The position numbers and the translations under genes were made by a program. From assembly GCA_022616615.1 (NCBI GenBank), contig JAKEER010000683.1, positions 1 through 42,363 of the forward strand: a stretch of DNA of 42,363 nt. Direction: 5' to 3'. Shown here one piece after another: positions 41,109-42,363 of this stretch (within the stretch, counting starts at the first letter, position 1; each line of letters starts with the position of its first letter). Below the pieces are notes generated by a model. That model ran no database searches, was not told the DNA's origin, and saw only the letters and a list, made by a program, of their open reading frames with translations. The DNA comes from Acidobacteriota bacterium (lineage in GTDB: Bacteria > Acidobacteriota > Terriglobia > Versatilivoradales > Versatilivoraceae).

Positions 41109-41328
41109 TCATCGCTCCACAAACTCCAGGTAGCTCTTGCTCTCCAGGAAGCGGAAGTATTTCACAAGGTCAAAGTTCGTTGGGCCAGCTTCAAGCCGGG
41201 TGAGCCGGATGACTTCCGCCAGCGTCCGCCGGCCCTCGCACTTCAACCGCCTCGCCCATTTTTCTCTGCACCGGCTTGAGCAAGCTGCCGATAGGTTCGG
41301 TGTTCACGGCTGAGAAATGGCCTTGCAT
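41109..41328 (-). pseudogene. Frameshifted remnant of an unrecognised small gene
   Basis: From ATG 41328 one frame gives MQGHFSAVNTEPIGSLLKPV, then QRKMGEAV. The match to protein-like sequence then moves to another frame as LKCEGRRTLAEVIRLTRLEA, then GPTNFDLVKYFRFLESKSYLEFVER, before TGA 41109-41111. The span is 220 bp, three times 73 plus one, as expected for a single-base frameshift near 41245. I do not recognise the family. It is antisense to, and just upstream of, the GYF/RDD gene. Confidence 0.5.
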
Positions 41329-41406
41329 TTCTCGCGACTTTTGATCACCCTGCCGCAGTCTCTAGCCAGACCATCAACACGCCTTGAACGGGAGGAAGCT
41401 ACAAAC

Positions 41407-42174
41407 ATGCCGTGGCACTATGTCGAGAATGGCCAACGCAAAGGGCCAGTGGAGGATGCCGAAATGCGGCAACTGGCAGCTGTCGGCGCCGTTTCACCGG
41501 AAACCCTGGTGTGGCGCCAGGGTATGGCCAATTGGCAGGTATACGCAGAAGTCGCTGCTCAGCCATTTCCCAGCACTAATCCTCATCAAGCCAAAACAGC
41601 TGAGGCTTTCAACAGAGCTTACTGCAGCCAGTGCGGAAGGTCTTTCGCGCTAGAAGACATGCTGCGCTTCGAAGGAGCTTATGTTTGCGCTGCGTGCAAG
41701 CCGGCCTTCTTTCAAAGGCTGAAAGAGGGCAGCCGTCTCTCAACGGCTAGGGAGTATGCAGGATTCAAGATTCGGCTAGGCGCCAAGCTCATTGACGGGG
41801 TGATCATCTGGGTGGTTCAGATGGCGTTTGCCTTGTTGATCGGCGTCCTTTGGCTACGGGACGTATCGAGCGGGCAGACATCGATAGCGATTGTGGCGCA
41901 GATCCTGATTATGGTTAGTCAGGTTTTGGTGGGGGCAATTTACACCTGCTGGTTCCTCGTGAAGTTTGGCGCCACGCCAGGCAAGATGGCCTGCCGGCTT
42001 AAAGTGATTACACCGGAAGCTGAATCCGTCAGTTTGGGCCGCGCTTTGGGACGTCACTTTGCCGAGATGTTAAGCGGGATGATTCTCCTCATTGGCTATA
42101 TCATGGCCGCTTTTGATGAGGAGAAACGGGCCCTGCACGACCGCATCTGCAATACCCGCGTGGTTCGCGCTTGA
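41407..42174 (+). CDS. GYF_2, zinc-ribbon and RDD domain membrane protein
   Basis: A 255-aa protein with three parts. An N-terminal GYF_2 domain (about 2-50, WHYVENGQRKGPVEDAEMRQ) is a predicted proline-rich-peptide binder. A four-cysteine zinc ribbon follows (Cys73/76 in YCSQCG and Cys94/97 in VCAACK). A C-terminal RDD domain (about 118-250) has two to three membrane helices and the GATPGKMACRLKV motif. The end, DEEKRALHDRICNTRVV, is the common finish of RDD proteins. ATG 41407 follows GGGAGGAAGC; the in-frame ATG at 41317 would add 30 residues without family support. RDD proteins have been linked to ion transport, but function here is unknown. Confidence 0.88.
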   Translation: MPWHYVENGQRKGPVEDAEMRQLAAVGAVSPETLVWRQGMANWQVYAEVAAQPFPSTNPHQAKTAEAFNRAYCSQCGRSFALEDMLRFEGAYVCAACKPAFFQRLKEGSRLSTAREYAGFKIRLGAKLIDGVIIWVVQMAFALLIGVLWLRDVSSGQTSIAIVAQILIMVSQVLVGAIYTCWFLVKFGATPGKMACRLKVITPEAESVSLGRALGRHFAEMLSGMILLIGYIMAAFDEEKRALHDRICNTRVVRA

Positions 42175-42363
42175 CGACGATTGCCCTGAATGAAGGGGAG
42201 CTGTGAGAAAATTGAGGGATGTCGGCTCCCCTCGCCCCCCTCACCCCTAGCCCCTCTCCCCCTCGCGGGGGCGAGGGGAACCGAGATTGTTCGATTTTTT
42301 CCCAGCAACAGGGGGCCTAGCCCGTTCTGTTGAAGGAATTCCCTCTCGGCGGCAATCCGACTC
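42175..42363. repeat. Element A-like ends around a GC palindrome at the window edge
   Basis: AGCTGTGAGAAAATT (42199-42213) and ATTTTTTCCCAGCA (about 42293-42306) are diverged inverse ends. Between them lies a CTCCCC/GGGGAG palindrome (GGCTCCCCTCGCCC ... GGGCGAGGGGAACC) rather than the GGTAGGGACGCG core of copies 1-3, so the same ends carry a different core. Confidence 0.55.

Noticed and set aside
1-42363. CRISPR array, tRNA or rRNA genes
   Set aside because: Repeats are dispersed, not regularly spaced with unique spacers. No cloverleaf with a GGTTCRANTCC arm and no rRNA segment was seen by eye; a tRNA scan and Rfam search would be decisive.

Overview
The window reads as chromosomal DNA of a free-living Gram-negative bacterium of moderately high GC. 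A TolQ/TolR pair, a MacA-type periplasmic adaptor, Tat-type leaders and several secreted hydrolases point to a double membrane. The gene mix (P1-family peptidase with a symporter, Uma2 nuclease, DUF1015 protein, selenoprotein SelD, secreted sugar enzymes) and the very repeat-rich intergenic spaces would suit an Acidobacteriota-like soil or sediment bacterium. That assignment is inference; no rRNA or tRNA gene was found to settle it.

Layout. 1-4.3 kb, minus strand: NAD salvage (pncA, pncB), a Uma2-type nuclease, then ispF overlapping an acylphosphatase gene. 4.9-9.6 kb: a WrbA-type quinone reductase, and on the minus strand a MacA-adaptor / ABC-ATPase / MacB-type permease efflux operon. 10.4-12.2 kb: a PiT phosphate transporter facing its usual partner, a DUF47/PhoU-like protein. 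12.3-16.2 kb, minus: a small helix-hairpin-helix protein next to a decayed symporter fragment, miaB and recN. 16.4-19.8 kb, plus: tolQ/tolR-like pair, an MFS transporter carrying an intergenic repeat in its coding sequence, and a sugar transferase. 20.4-29.4 kb, minus: O-antigen-ligase-like protein, a secreted protein of unknown role, M28 peptidase, MobA-like nucleotidyltransferase, a sodium:solute symporter coupled to a P1-family peptidase, and prephenate dehydratase. 30.6-42.2 kb, plus: YbaK-type deacylase, a histidine kinase with a decayed KaiC/RecA-like N-terminus coupled to a lone receiver protein, selD, DUF1015, a secreted beta-propeller, a KDG-kinase-like PfkB protein with a mannonate-dehydratase-like enzyme (consecutive hexuronate steps), and a GYF/zinc-ribbon/RDD membrane protein.

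Two results stand out. First, selD is a selenoprotein gene: the real start is ATG 34298, and in-frame UGA at 34349-34351 falls exactly at the catalytic Cys/Sec position, followed by a compact SECIS-like hairpin. A standard gene caller starts the gene after the UGA at a TTG. Second, the spacers hold several families of non-autonomous mobile or palindromic elements. Element B has 20-bp terminal inverted repeats (CATTGATGTCAACTTAAGGC) and makes 9-bp target duplications that can be read directly, because unoccupied copies of its targets lie elsewhere in this window. In two places B sits at the same position inside another repeat, element A, which is about 127 bp with AGCTGTGAAAAAATT ends. No transposase gene is present here, so mobilisation would be in trans.
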